Shown piece by piece: positions 7,659 to 16,103 of a stretch of DNA of 64,000 nucleotides. The translations under genes were made by a program, and so were the position numbers. Within the stretch, counting starts at the first letter, position 1; the number at the start of each line of letters is the position of its first letter. The notes beneath the pieces are model-generated. The model saw only the letters and a program-made list of their open reading frames with translations. It searched no databases and was not told the origin of the DNA. Source of the DNA: Streptomyces sp. STR69 (lineage in GTDB: Bacteria; Actinomycetota; Actinomycetes; Streptomycetales; Streptomycetaceae); the NCBI RefSeq assembly GCF_024519455.1, contig NZ_JALJRY010000017.1:140005-204004 (forward strand), read 5' to 3'.

Positions 7659-8513
7659 GTGCCGCCCACCAACAACCCGACGCTGCGCCAACGGCGACTC
7701 GGCAGTGAGCTGCGCAAGCTCCGCGAGCGGGCCGGGCTCACCGCCACGGGGGCCGCTGAGTTCCTGGGCGTCAACCAGGCGCGAGTGAGCATGATCGAGA
7801 CCGGCCGTACGCCCGTGAGCGCCGACAAGATCCGCTCCATGGCCGACGTGTACGACTGCACGGACGATCAACTCGTCGACGCCTTGGCCGCGATGACCGG
7901 ACGGCGAACCCGCGGCTGGTGGGAGGAGTATCGCGAACACCTGCCCGTCGCTCTGAACGACCTCGCCGAGCTGGAACACCACGCCGTCGCCATGCGGGTG
8001 GCACTCATCGTCCACATCCCGGCGCTGCTCCAGACCACGGACCACGCCCGCGCCCTGTTCCAGCAAGTGGCGCCGCCCATGCGGCAGTACGAGATCGAGT
8101 ACCGGCTCACTCACCGCATCAAGCGGCAGGGCCTACTCCACCGCGAGAGCCCGCCCCCGTACACCGCGATCATTCACGAGGCAGCGCTCCGCATGGGATT
8201 CGGCGGCCCCGTCGTCAATCGCGGGCAGCTCAAGCACCTGACCGACATGAGCGAGCTGCCCCACGTCACCGTCAAGGTCGTCCCGTTCGGCGCGCCGCAC
8301 TTTCCCACGACGGGCCAGTCCATCGACTACGTCACAGGCCCCGTGCCGCAACTCGACACCATCCAACTGGACACCCACTACGGGGCCTGCGAATTCCTGG
8401 ACGCGGAAGCACAGTTGAGTAAGTACCGTGCAGTGCTGGACAGTATGGAGGCCTGCGCACTCGGTCCTGTCGAGTCGCGGGACTTCATCCACCGCCTCAC
8501 CCGGGACATCTGA
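7659..8513 (+). CDS. XRE-family regulator with DUF5753 domain
   Basis: 284 residues. The N-terminal helix-turn-helix (about 10-65) reads ELRKLRERAGLTATGAAEFL, then NQARVSMIETGRTPVS. The rest is the DUF5753 region (PALLQTTDHARALF, HEAALRMGFGG, VVPFGAPHF). This is the WhiJ-like class of Streptomyces regulators, whose activity is usually tied to an adjacent small DUF397 protein. The start is GTG at 7659 with GGAAGGGA about 6 nt upstream. The two DUF397 genes follow within 11 bp of each other and of this gene, and an RsbW-like gene is divergent. Confidence 0.9.
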   Translation: MPPTNNPTLRQRRLGSELRKLRERAGLTATGAAEFLGVNQARVSMIETGRTPVSADKIRSMADVYDCTDDQLVDALAAMTGRRTRGWWEEYREHLPVALNDLAELEHHAVAMRVALIVHIPALLQTTDHARALFQQVAPPMRQYEIEYRLTHRIKRQGLLHRESPPPYTAIIHEAALRMGFGGPVVNRGQLKHLTDMSELPHVTVKVVPFGAPHFPTTGQSIDYVTGPVPQLDTIQLDTHYGACEFLDAEAQLSKYRAVLDSMEACALGPVESRDFIHRLTRDI

Positions 8514-8524
8514 AAGAGACGACC

Positions 8525-8704
8525 GTGCACAGCACCGAATGGCAGAAGTCCACCTACAGCGGCGACGGTTCGAACTGCGTCTACGTCTCCGCCGACCCGA
8601 CAGGCACCGTCCGCCTCCGTGAGAGCGACACCCCGGAAGTCATCCTGACGACCACAACCGAGCGTCTACGACACCTGATACGCGCCCTCAAATCCCCGCA
8701 GTGA
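8525..8704 (+). CDS. DUF397 protein, copy 1
   Basis: 59 residues, starting at the GTG at 8525, 11 nt after the XRE stop. The DUF397 core is plain: WQKSTYSGDGSNCVYVSA, then GTVRLRESD. DUF397 proteins such as BldB relatives are small partners of WhiJ-like XRE regulators in Streptomyces development. The segment 8540-8629 matches 8731-8820 of the next gene with only five base differences, so the pair arose by recent tandem duplication. Confidence 0.88.
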   Translation: MHSTEWQKSTYSGDGSNCVYVSADPTGTVRLRESDTPEVILTTTTERLRHLIRALKSPQ

Positions 8705-8715
8705 GGAGCCCAACT

Positions 8716-8913
8716 GTGTCCAACAGCCCCTGGCAGAAGTCCACCTACAGCGGCGACGCCTCCAACTGCGTCTACGTCTCCGCCGACCCCACAGGCACCG
8801 TCCGCCTCCGCGAGAGCGACGCCCCCAACACGATCCTCACCACCACAGCCGAAGGCCTAAGGCACCTGGTCGACACCCTCAAGTCCCCCGCCGCCGACTC
8901 CCCCCACCACTAA
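8716..8913 (+). CDS. DUF397 protein, copy 2
   Basis: 65 residues, from the GTG at 8716. GAGGAG lies 7 nt upstream and overlaps the stop of copy 1, so the two are co-translated. An in-frame GTG at 8701 exists but lacks a ribosome site. The core (WQKSTYSGDASNCVYVSA, GTVRLRESD) is almost identical to copy 1; the C-terminus is longer and proline/histidine-rich (ADSPHH). Its last 35 bp overlap the 3' end of the convergent acyltransferase gene. Confidence 0.88.
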   Translation: MSNSPWQKSTYSGDASNCVYVSADPTGTVRLRESDAPNTILTTTAEGLRHLVDTLKSPAADSPHH

Positions 8914-10159
8914 CCCCGTTGGGCCACAACCTCGGCCCCCGCTTCGCCGCAATGTCCTCGATCCACCCGAACGCCAGGATCGCCACCGCGATGAGCGGCC
9001 AGATCAGCAGGAACATCAGGAACGTGTCCGCCTTGTCGAGCAACGAAGTCGCCGCGTCGCTCTCCATGAACGGCAGGTTGTACAGCTGGTCGATGATCGG
9101 GACCGTGGCCATGATGAGGAGGTTGTGCCACAGGTAGATCGTGACGGCACGGTTGTTGGAGAGGGTCACCAGCTTGTCCCAGCGGGCCAGGCGGCCCGGC
9201 AACTCCTGCCAGGACGGGGCGTACTGGAGCAGGATCACCACGATCCCGAAGGACCACGTCGCCTGCGCCAGCGGAATGTCGTTCAAGTCCCAGCCGTCCG
9301 GGCCCAGATGACCCGACGCCCACCACAGGCCGAAGCCCATGATCACGGTCGCGCCCGACACCGCGAGGTAGCGCGGGACCTGCTTCAACACCCCCTCGTG
9401 GTGCGCGAAGCCCAGGACCCAACAGCCCCCGTACACCGCGAAGTCCGACACCGCGTTGCCCGTCTCGCCGGGGATGGTCACCAGGCCCGTACCGACAACT
9501 GCCGTCAGCAGCAAGGGCGCCAGCAACGTCGCCCACGGCACCCGCCGGAACGCCCACAGCAACAGCGGTGACGCGATCACGAACCACAGATACGCCCGCA
9601 GGTACCACAGCGGCCCCGCCGCCTGGTCCGCCCACGTGCTCTCCAACAGGCCCGATTCGGAACCCAGATGCTCGGGGTACGGCGGCGCGCCGAACGGCAC
9701 GATGTAGTCGAAGACCTTCGCCGCGCCCCACCAAGTACCGCCCAGGTCAGGGTCCTTGAGCGGGTTCCAGCCCATCGCGAACGTCAGCACCAGCACCACC
9801 GCGCTGAACGCCCAGAGCGGGGGCAGCAGTCGCCGTAGCCGACCCCTGATCACGCCCAGCGCCGGACGGTTCAGCGAGCGGGCCATCAGCGAACCCGCGA
9901 GCGCGAACATCACGCCCATGGAAGGGAACAGGACCGACAGCCAGGCCCAGCCGAAGAGGTGGTAGACGACCACCCGGACCAGGGCGATCGAGCGGAGGAG
10001 GTCGAGATAGCGGTCCCGGCCGCCGCCGCCCGGCTTGGCGGTCTTCGCCGGCTCCGGCGCCAACTCCGTTTCCTGCTGCCGCTGTTGGGGAATCCCGTAG
10101 GCCGGCGTCGACTCGGGGCCCGTACCCGTCCCCGCCGGGTATCCGTGTCCGTGCGTCAT
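8879..10159 (-). CDS. membrane acyltransferase (acyltransferase 3 family)
   Basis: 426 residues. A polar, Gly/Pro/Gln-rich N-terminus (about 1-48) precedes about ten membrane spans. The family's conserved histidine is in VVYHLFGWAWL (about residue 66) and a conserved LWHNLLIM lies near the end. These enzymes O-acylate or export surface polysaccharides. It is the last gene of a coupled operon: its ATG (10159) overlaps the matB TGA as ATGA. An IcaC-like role, succinylating or exporting the MatB polymer, is a reasonable inference but unproven. Confidence 0.8.
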   Translation of the reverse strand: MTHGHGYPAGTGTGPESTPAYGIPQQRQQETELAPEPAKTAKPGGGGRDRYLDLLRSIALVRVVVYHLFGWAWLSVLFPSMGVMFALAGSLMARSLNRPALGVIRGRLRRLLPPLWAFSAVVLVLTFAMGWNPLKDPDLGGTWWGAAKVFDYIVPFGAPPYPEHLGSESGLLESTWADQAAGPLWYLRAYLWFVIASPLLLWAFRRVPWATLLAPLLLTAVVGTGLVTIPGETGNAVSDFAVYGGCWVLGFAHHEGVLKQVPRYLAVSGATVIMGFGLWWASGHLGPDGWDLNDIPLAQATWSFGIVVILLQYAPSWQELPGRLARWDKLVTLSNNRAVTIYLWHNLLIMATVPIIDQLYNLPFMESDAATSLLDKADTFLMFLLIWPLIAVAILAFGWIEDIAAKRGPRLWPNGVSGGGSRRRGT

Positions 10160-12396
10160 GCGACCGGCCTCCGATCGTCACTGCCACTGCGGCTGCCGCT
10201 GCGCTGGGTCGGTACCGGACCGCCGGGCGCCTCCACAACTCCCGTGCGCCGCAGCTTCTGCCAGCGCAGGCGGCCTCCGGTGAGCGCGGTGATCCAGGAC
10301 TGGAGCAGTACGACGTACATGAGTTGGCGGTAGAGGATCTGCTGGAGCGGCAGCGAGACGAGGTGGGTCATGCGTTCGCGGTCCAGGCGGAAGGCGTACG
10401 CCGCGCAGAACGCCTGGATGGCGAGGACGCCCAGCCAGGCCAGGAACGTCTTCTCCGTCGGGCCGAACACCAGGCCGTAGAGCAGGAATACGTCGATCAG
10501 CGGGGCCAGGATGGGCGCCACGACCATGAACAGGGCCACCAGCGGGAGGCCTACGCGGCCGAAGCGGCCGGACGGGCCGCGGTCGAGCAGCGCGCCCCTG
10601 TGCTTCCAGATCGCCTGCATCGTGCCGTACGACCACCGGTAGCGCTGGGACCACAACTGCTGGACCGTCTCCGGGGCTTCCGTCCACGCGCGGGCCTTCT
10701 CGGCGTAGACGACGCGCCAGCCGTCGCGGTGCATCGCCATCGTGATGTCGGTGTCCTCGGCGAGCGTGTCGTCGCTCATGCCGCCGACCCGCTGCAGCGC
10801 GCTTCTCCTGAAGGCCCCCACGGCGCCCGGGATCGTCGGCATACAGCGGAGGACGTCGTACATCCGGCGGTCGAGGTTGAAGCCCATCACGTACTCGATG
10901 TGCTGCCAGGCGCCGATGAGCGAATCCCGGTTGCCCACCTTCGCGTTGCCGGCGACGGCGCCGACGCGCGGGTCGCCGAAGGGCTGCACCAACTCCCGTA
11001 CGGTGGCCGGTTCGAAGACCGTGTCGCCGTCCATCATCACGATGAGGTCGTGACTGGCGTTCGCCAGGCCGCGGTTGAGGGCGGCCGGCTTGCCCGCGTT
11101 GATCTGGCGTACGACCCGGACGTTCGGCAGGGACATCTCTTCCACGATTCTCGCCGTGCCGTCCGCCGAGCCGTCGTCGACGACGATCACCTCGACGGGA
11201 TGCTCGCTCGCCATCAGTGAACGGACCGTGTTCTCAATGCACTTGGCCTCGTTGTACGCCGGGACGAGGACCGTGACCGGTTCGGTGACCGGCGGGCCCC
11301 AGGCGAAGTTCTTACGGCGCACCCGGCGGGCGTGGATCACGGAGAGCAGGAGCATCAGCCCGAAGCGGGCGATGACCAGGGACCCGGTGATCGCCAGCCC
11401 GACCACCAGGATGTCGGTGATGTTGTCCGAGGCCTGGACCAGGAAGATCCACGCCTTGCCCTTCCACAGGTTCACGCCGGTCACCGGGGTGAGCGCGCTG
11501 CGGGCGCCGAGCGCCTGGGTGAGGTTGTCGAACTCGTAGCCCTTGGCCTGCATCTCCGGCAGGAACTTGTCCAGCGCCTGCACGGTCTGGTGCCGGTCGC
11601 CGCCCGAGTCGTGCATGAGCACGATCGCGCCCTTGCCGTCGCGCGGGGTGGCGTTGCTGATGATCTTCGCGACGCCGGGCTTCTGCCAGTCCTCGCTGTC
11701 CGTGTTGTTGACGGCGGTGAGGTAGCCGCGGGTGCCGATGTACTCGGTCACCGGCCAGGACAGGTTGTCCATCGCGTCGGCGGAGGAGGAGTACGGCGGC
11801 CGGAACAGCGACGTCCGGATGCCGGCCGCGCCGGTGATCGCGAGCTGGGTCTGCGACAGCTCCCAGTCGATGCGCTTCTTGGACTGGAAGGAGAGGTCGG
11901 GGTGGCTGAAGGTGTGCACGCCGACCTCGTTGCCCTCGTCCACGATGCGTTTGACCAGCTCCGGGTAGCGCGAGGTCATGGTGCCGGTGACGAAGAAGAC
12001 GGCGTGCGCGTGGTGCTTCTTGAGCACGTCCAGGACCTTGGGGGTCCAGGTCGGGTCGGGGCCGTCGTCGAAGGTGAGGACGATGTCGTGGTCCGGCACG
12101 TCCAGGCTGGTGGTACGGCCGCTGCGGGTGTCGATGACCGGGCCGCCGTCGAGGATCTTCTCCGGCACCTTGTCGGACGCCGCCTCGGGGCGGATGCGGT
12201 GGTCGGCGAGGATCTCGCTGTGCACATAGCCGCGCAGCATCAGCATCGCCAGCATCGCGACGAGAAGCAGCATGGGCAGCAGGAACCGCATGGACAGGCG
12301 GCGGCGCCGGGAGCCGCGGGCCGCTTTGGGTATGCCTCCGTGACGGCCGCCCGGGGCCGTGTTCGTGGCTGCGGGGCGGCGGTTGTGCGATGCCAT
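10156..12396 (-). CDS. matB: MatB-like polysaccharide deacetylase / GT2 synthase fusion
   Basis: 746 residues with two catalytic halves. After an N-terminal membrane anchor (about 38-57) comes a CE4 deacetylase domain: TFDDGP, HTFSHPDLS, FRPPYSS. A second membrane segment (about 325-350) leads to a processive GT2 domain: VVDDGSADGTA, MMDGDTVFEP, LAEDTDITM and the QRYRW motif, followed by C-terminal spans. Polymerisation plus partial deacetylation of beta-1,6-N-acetylglucosamine is the role known for Streptomyces MatB, which promotes hyphal adhesion and pellet formation. The start overlaps the upstream stop (TGATG) and the stop overlaps the acyltransferase start, so three genes are coupled. 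Confidence 0.85.
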   Translation of the reverse strand: MASHNRRPAATNTAPGGRHGGIPKAARGSRRRRLSMRFLLPMLLLVAMLAMLMLRGYVHSEILADHRIRPEAASDKVPEKILDGGPVIDTRSGRTTSLDVPDHDIVLTFDDGPDPTWTPKVLDVLKKHHAHAVFFVTGTMTSRYPELVKRIVDEGNEVGVHTFSHPDLSFQSKKRIDWELSQTQLAITGAAGIRTSLFRPPYSSSADAMDNLSWPVTEYIGTRGYLTAVNNTDSEDWQKPGVAKIISNATPRDGKGAIVLMHDSGGDRHQTVQALDKFLPEMQAKGYEFDNLTQALGARSALTPVTGVNLWKGKAWIFLVQASDNITDILVVGLAITGSLVIARFGLMLLLSVIHARRVRRKNFAWGPPVTEPVTVLVPAYNEAKCIENTVRSLMASEHPVEVIVVDDGSADGTARIVEEMSLPNVRVVRQINAGKPAALNRGLANASHDLIVMMDGDTVFEPATVRELVQPFGDPRVGAVAGNAKVGNRDSLIGAWQHIEYVMGFNLDRRMYDVLRCMPTIPGAVGAFRRSALQRVGGMSDDTLAEDTDITMAMHRDGWRVVYAEKARAWTEAPETVQQLWSQRYRWSYGTMQAIWKHRGALLDRGPSGRFGRVGLPLVALFMVVAPILAPLIDVFLLYGLVFGPTEKTFLAWLGVLAIQAFCAAYAFRLDRERMTHLVSLPLQQILYRQLMYVVLLQSWITALTGGRLRWQKLRRTGVVEAPGGPVPTQRSGSRSGSDDRRPVA

Positions 12397-13544
12397 CAGA
12401 CGATGTGCTCCGGGGTCGTGGACGGTGCCGGTGCGGGCGCCGGTTCGGCGGGCGCGGCCGGCCCCTGCGCCACGGGCGACGGGCTGCCCGGGCCGTCGGC
12501 GACCGTGCCGGTGCCTCCGCTCACGGTCGGGCTCGGCGTCGGCGAGACCGGGGCGCTCGTACCGCCCGTGGGCGTGCTCGGGCCGGACGACGGGGTCTCC
12601 TGCGGATGCGAGGGCTGTACGACCGGATTGCTCACGGTCCCGCCGGCCGGCGCCAGCGCGCTCTTGGTGGCGGACGGCTTGGGAGACGCGGACGTGGTCG
12701 CCTTGCTGCCAGGCGCCTTGGACGCGCCGGTCGCGCTCGCACTGGCGCCCGGCGACGGTGTCGTACCGTCACTCGCCGTGGGAATGTTCCCCGGCGCCAC
12801 GCTGCCGCTGCCGCCGGACGGCCGGCCCGACTCGGCGGGCAGCGGCGAGGTGTCGACCTTGCCCGCGGGCGGGTCGTCCTTCTGGCCCGGTACCGGGAGC
12901 CAGGGCGCGTCGGAGCTGCCGGACAGCAGGGTGACGACGATGACGACGGCGTAGACCGCGCAGGCGATGCCGATGGCCATGCCGATCCGGCGGTACCTAC
13001 GGCTGCGGCGGCCGGACGCGTCGACGAAGACGGGCCCGTCCGATCCGTCGTGACCGGCGCCCTTCGCCCCCGGATCGGCCAACTCATCGGCGGGGCCGTC
13101 CAGTTGGACGGTCACCTCGTCGGGGTCGTTGGCCGCGGGCACGGCCCAGGGATCGGCCAGGGCACCTGAGGGACCGATGGGCGGACCGACGGGCGGATCT
13201 GTGAGCGACCCTGCCGGTCCCCTACGTACTCCCTTGGGCACGACGGGCCAGGACGACCCCGGTGGTCCGGACGACTCGGCCGGCTCGGTCCGTATACGGC
13301 CGCCATGACCGGCACGGCTCCCGTGACCGCCATGGCCGGCGCGACCACCGTGACGGCCATGCCGGCCGCCCTCCAGGATCTCCGATCCCCCGGCCGCTCC
13401 GGCTGCCCCGGTCATTCGGGCCGCTCCGGTCTCCGGGAACGCCTGGGCCTCTCCGCCTACGACCGGTACTTCTCTGGTCGCGGATGCAGCCTGGGGCCAC
13501 TCCGGTTGGGCTTCTTCTCGCCACTTTTCCACGCGCACGCACAT
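12396..13544 (-). CDS. Pro/Ser/Thr-rich single-span protein upstream of matB (MatA position)
   Basis: About 382 residues from the ATG at 13544, which has a G-run just upstream; the reading frame extends to 13619. The cytosolic part is low-complexity, rich in Gly, His and Arg (GRHGRHGGRAGHGGHG). One membrane span follows (IGIACAVYAVVIVVTLLSG), then a long extracytoplasmic tail of Pro, Ser, Thr and Ala. No catalytic domain is seen. It is first in the operon and its stop shares a base with the matB start. By position it may be MatA, but I do not recognise it by sequence. A scaffold or co-polymerase role for polymer export is only a guess. Confidence 0.65.
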   Translation of the reverse strand: MCVRVEKWREEAQPEWPQAASATREVPVVGGEAQAFPETGAARMTGAAGAAGGSEILEGGRHGRHGGRAGHGGHGSRAGHGGRIRTEPAESSGPPGSSWPVVPKGVRRGPAGSLTDPPVGPPIGPSGALADPWAVPAANDPDEVTVQLDGPADELADPGAKGAGHDGSDGPVFVDASGRRSRRYRRIGMAIGIACAVYAVVIVVTLLSGSSDAPWLPVPGQKDDPPAGKVDTSPLPAESGRPSGGSGSVAPGNIPTASDGTTPSPGASASATGASKAPGSKATTSASPKPSATKSALAPAGGTVSNPVVQPSHPQETPSSGPSTPTGGTSAPVSPTPSPTVSGGTGTVADGPGSPSPVAQGPAAPAEPAPAPAPSTTPEHIV

Positions 13545-13697
13545 CCCCCCACGGAACTGTTCCGGGTGCGCAGACGACCCTGAGCACACGCCGTCGAACC
13601 GGGCCCCCACCCGGTCCACGCGCCCCCCTTACCACACCGCGCTCAGGCCCCCGAAGGTAGCGCAACGCGACCTCGCATGTGCCGGGATGCGTAATTT

Positions 13698-14666
13698 CTA
13701 CGTCTTTAGCATGTCCACGTCCATGGCCGGAATCCATCCATCAACGGGCCGACGAAGCCACCCCTCGGCGGCACCGATCTCCGCCGCAGCCCGTCGAAGC
13801 GCGTCGAATCCGGGGTGCACCAGCCCCTTTCGCCACACGAGCGACACGGGGGACAAGGGCACCGGCTTCACCAGGCGCCGCAGCACGGTCCGACGCATGG
13901 CCGGAAAGTCCACCACGACAAGAATCGGGTTCCGTGTCCGGCCCATCACCCGTTCGAATTCCTCTTCCCCTACGGCCATCGGTGCGGGCGCCGCAACCTC
14001 GATGTCACGCCCCTCGAACAACCGCCGCGCGAGATCCGTCCACTCCGGGGTACGCGGATTCCCGGCCCCCGCGTACACGGCCTCCCCCTTGAGCGCGTCC
14101 ACCGGCACCTCCGCGAGCGACGCCAGCCGATGGTCCTCGGGCAGTACGACCGCCATCGGCTCGTACCGCACGAGTTGATGATCGAGCCCGGCCCGCAGCG
14201 CCCGGTCGAGCCCGGCGAACCTCCCGAACGACACGTCGAGCCGCCCCGCCAGCAACTCCCCCGCGGCTCCCGTCAGTCCACTCTCGTAGCGGGCCATCAG
14301 CTCCTGCTCCGGGGCGAGTTCACGGGCCCGGTGCAGCACCCGGCGCCCGGTGCCAAGGCCTGGCGAGTTCAGATCCACGAGCAGGGGCCGGGCCTGCCGG
14401 AACGCGGCGAGCAACTCGTCCTGCGCGGCCAACACCTGCCGGGCATACGGCACCAGCCGCGCACCGTCCGCCGTCAACGTCACCTGTCGGGTGGTCCGCA
14501 CGAACAGCTCGGCCCCCAACTCCCGCTCCAGCCGCCGCACATCACGACTCAGCGCCTGCTGGGCGACGTACAGGCGCGTGGCGGCACGGGTGAAGTGCAG
14601 TTCCTCGGCGACGGCGAGAAAGGCGCGGAGGAGACGGGGGTCCACGTGAGCCGGTGTCCAGGGCAT
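13698..14666 (-). CDS. LysR-family transcriptional regulator
   Basis: 322 residues. The N-terminal winged helix-turn-helix (about 10-68) reads LLRAFLAVAEELHFTRAATR, then AQQALSRDVRRLERELG, typical of LysR proteins. The C-terminal part is the effector-binding fold. It is divergent from an MFS transporter gene with 84 bp between starts, the classic layout in which a LysR protein controls both itself and the neighbour. The effector is unknown. Confidence 0.9.
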   Translation of the reverse strand: MPWTPAHVDPRLLRAFLAVAEELHFTRAATRLYVAQQALSRDVRRLERELGAELFVRTTRQVTLTADGARLVPYARQVLAAQDELLAAFRQARPLLVDLNSPGLGTGRRVLHRARELAPEQELMARYESGLTGAAGELLAGRLDVSFGRFAGLDRALRAGLDHQLVRYEPMAVVLPEDHRLASLAEVPVDALKGEAVYAGAGNPRTPEWTDLARRLFEGRDIEVAAPAPMAVGEEEFERVMGRTRNPILVVVDFPAMRRTVLRRLVKPVPLSPVSLVWRKGLVHPGFDALRRAAAEIGAAEGWLRRPVDGWIPAMDVDMLKT

Positions 14667-14750
14667 CCGGCGAACCTACAACGCAGGTGCGTGAATCGGC
14701 GCGGAACAGGTGTTGGACCCCTTGATCGTCCGGGGGTGACGGTGGGAGAC

Positions 14751-15920
14751 ATGTACCGCCACCTCTTCTCCCTCCCCGGCACCCGCGCCTTCACCGCCGG
14801 GAACCTGATCGCCCGCCTCCCCGCGGGCATGTTCAGCGTGAGCGCGGTCGTGATGATCGCCGGTTCACGGGGTTCGTACGCCCTCGCCGGCGCCGTCACC
14901 GCGACCGGCCTCGCGGCGACAGCGCTCACCGGCCCGTGGATCGCGCGCCTGACCGACCGCCACGGCCAGTCCCGAACGGCCGTACCCGCAACGGTGGTTG
15001 CGGTCCTCGGCTCGGTGGCCCTCCTCCTCTGCGTGCGCTACGGCGCCCCCGACTGGACCCTGTTCGCCGCGTACGCGGCCACCGCCACGACCCCCAACAC
15101 CGGCGGCATGTCCCGCGCCCGCTGGGCCCATCTGCTCGCCGGCGACACCGAGGCCCTGCACACCGCGAACTCCTTCGAGCAGGCGGCCGACGAGCTGTGC
15201 TTCATGCTGGGCCCGGCGCTGGCGGCCTTCCTGAGCGGCACGTTCTTCCCGGAGGCGGGCACGCTGACCGGATCGGTGCTCCTGCTCACCGGCATCCTGA
15301 TCTTCACGGCACAGCGTTCGACGGAGCCACCGCCGAGCCCGACCCCGAGGGGCGGTCCGCCCTTGCGCGTACCCGGCATCCCTCCCCTCCTCGCCGGTTT
15401 CGTGGCGACGGGCGGGGTGTTCGGTTCGATGGAGGTCGCCACGCTCGCTTACGCGAACGCGGCGGGTCACCGTGCAACTGGCGGTGCGGTGCTGGCGCTC
15501 CAGGCGGCCGGCTCGTGCGCGGCGGGTCTGCTGTACGGGAGGCTGAAACCGACGGGGGCGCCGGAACTCCGCCTGCGGTGGTGCCTGTTGGCGATGAGCG
15601 CCCTGATGACCCTGCCCCTGCTGGCAGCCGCCACGCTGGGCTCGCTACCCGCGTTGGCGGCAACCTTGCTGCTGGCAGGCATGGCAACGGCCCCGACGAT
15701 GGTCACCGCGATGACCTTGCTCCAACACCGCACGCCGGAGGGCCGGTTGAACGAGGGCATGAGCCTGGCGGTGACGGGCTTGCTGCTGGGAATCGCGTGC
15801 GGTTCGGCGGCAGCGGGTTGGACAACGGACCATGCCTCACCAACGTCGGCGTTCTGGCTGCCAGTTGCGTCAGCAACAACGGCCCTCGTCATTGCAGCAC
15901 CGGGAAGGGCAGTTCTTTAA
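14751..15920 (+). CDS. MFS transporter
   Basis: 389 residues with about 12 membrane spans. The short loop between spans 2 and 3 reads GPWIARLTDRHGQSR, close to the MFS signature (G-x-x-x-D-R-x-G-R). Low-specificity drug or metabolite efflux is the usual role. The ATG at 14751 has GGGAG 2 nt upstream; an in-frame GTG at 14736 is an alternative. The divergent LysR gene probably regulates it. Its TAA stop is followed at once by an interspersed repeat. Confidence 0.8.
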   Translation: MYRHLFSLPGTRAFTAGNLIARLPAGMFSVSAVVMIAGSRGSYALAGAVTATGLAATALTGPWIARLTDRHGQSRTAVPATVVAVLGSVALLLCVRYGAPDWTLFAAYAATATTPNTGGMSRARWAHLLAGDTEALHTANSFEQAADELCFMLGPALAAFLSGTFFPEAGTLTGSVLLLTGILIFTAQRSTEPPPSPTPRGGPPLRVPGIPPLLAGFVATGGVFGSMEVATLAYANAAGHRATGGAVLALQAAGSCAAGLLYGRLKPTGAPELRLRWCLLAMSALMTLPLLAAATLGSLPALAATLLLAGMATAPTMVTAMTLLQHRTPEGRLNEGMSLAVTGLLLGIACGSAAAGWTTDHASPTSAFWLPVASATTALVIAAPGRAVL

Positions 15921-15985
15921 GGGGCGCGGGGCTGTATCGATTTGCGGCTCCGCCGCGTGGGCGCGCCCAGCCACAACGGCGAGCA
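15918..15985. repeat. interspersed Streptomyces repeat
   Basis: It begins at the MFS stop codon with GGGGCGCGGGGCTG, continues with a hairpin GCGGCTCCGCCGC (about 15946-15958), and ends in GCGCGCCCAGCCACAACG. I recall near-identical text between genes in many Streptomyces genomes. It may act as a transcription terminator for the MFS gene. Confidence 0.6.
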
Positions 15986-16025
15986 ACTTTCATCGAACCG
16001 CTTGCGCCAATCTCCGCCTAACCCA

Positions 16026-16054
16026 TTGACGCACCAGCACCGCCTACATACGTT
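16026..16054 (+). promoter_or_regulatory. promoter of the xyloside importer operon
   Basis: TTGACG (16026-16031), 17 nt, TACGTT (16049-16054) fits a housekeeping sigma promoter. Transcription would begin at about 16061, inside the palindromic operator, leaving a leader of about 40 nt before the solute-binding-protein start. Confidence 0.5.
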
Positions 16055-16060
16055 CCTCCA

Positions 16061-16074
16061 TCGAAGCGCTTCGA
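16061..16074. promoter_or_regulatory. LacI-family operator TCGAAGCGCTTCGA
   Basis: A perfect 14-bp palindrome with the central CG typical of LacI/GalR sites. It sits directly after the -10 element, so binding would block transcription start. The cognate repressor is most likely the LacI protein encoded at 21471-22481 in the same cluster. A weaker look-alike, TCGAACCGCTTGCG, lies at about 15993-16006. Confidence 0.75.
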
Positions 16075-16103
16075 CACCCATCCGACTCCCCCGGAGGCCC
16101 TGG

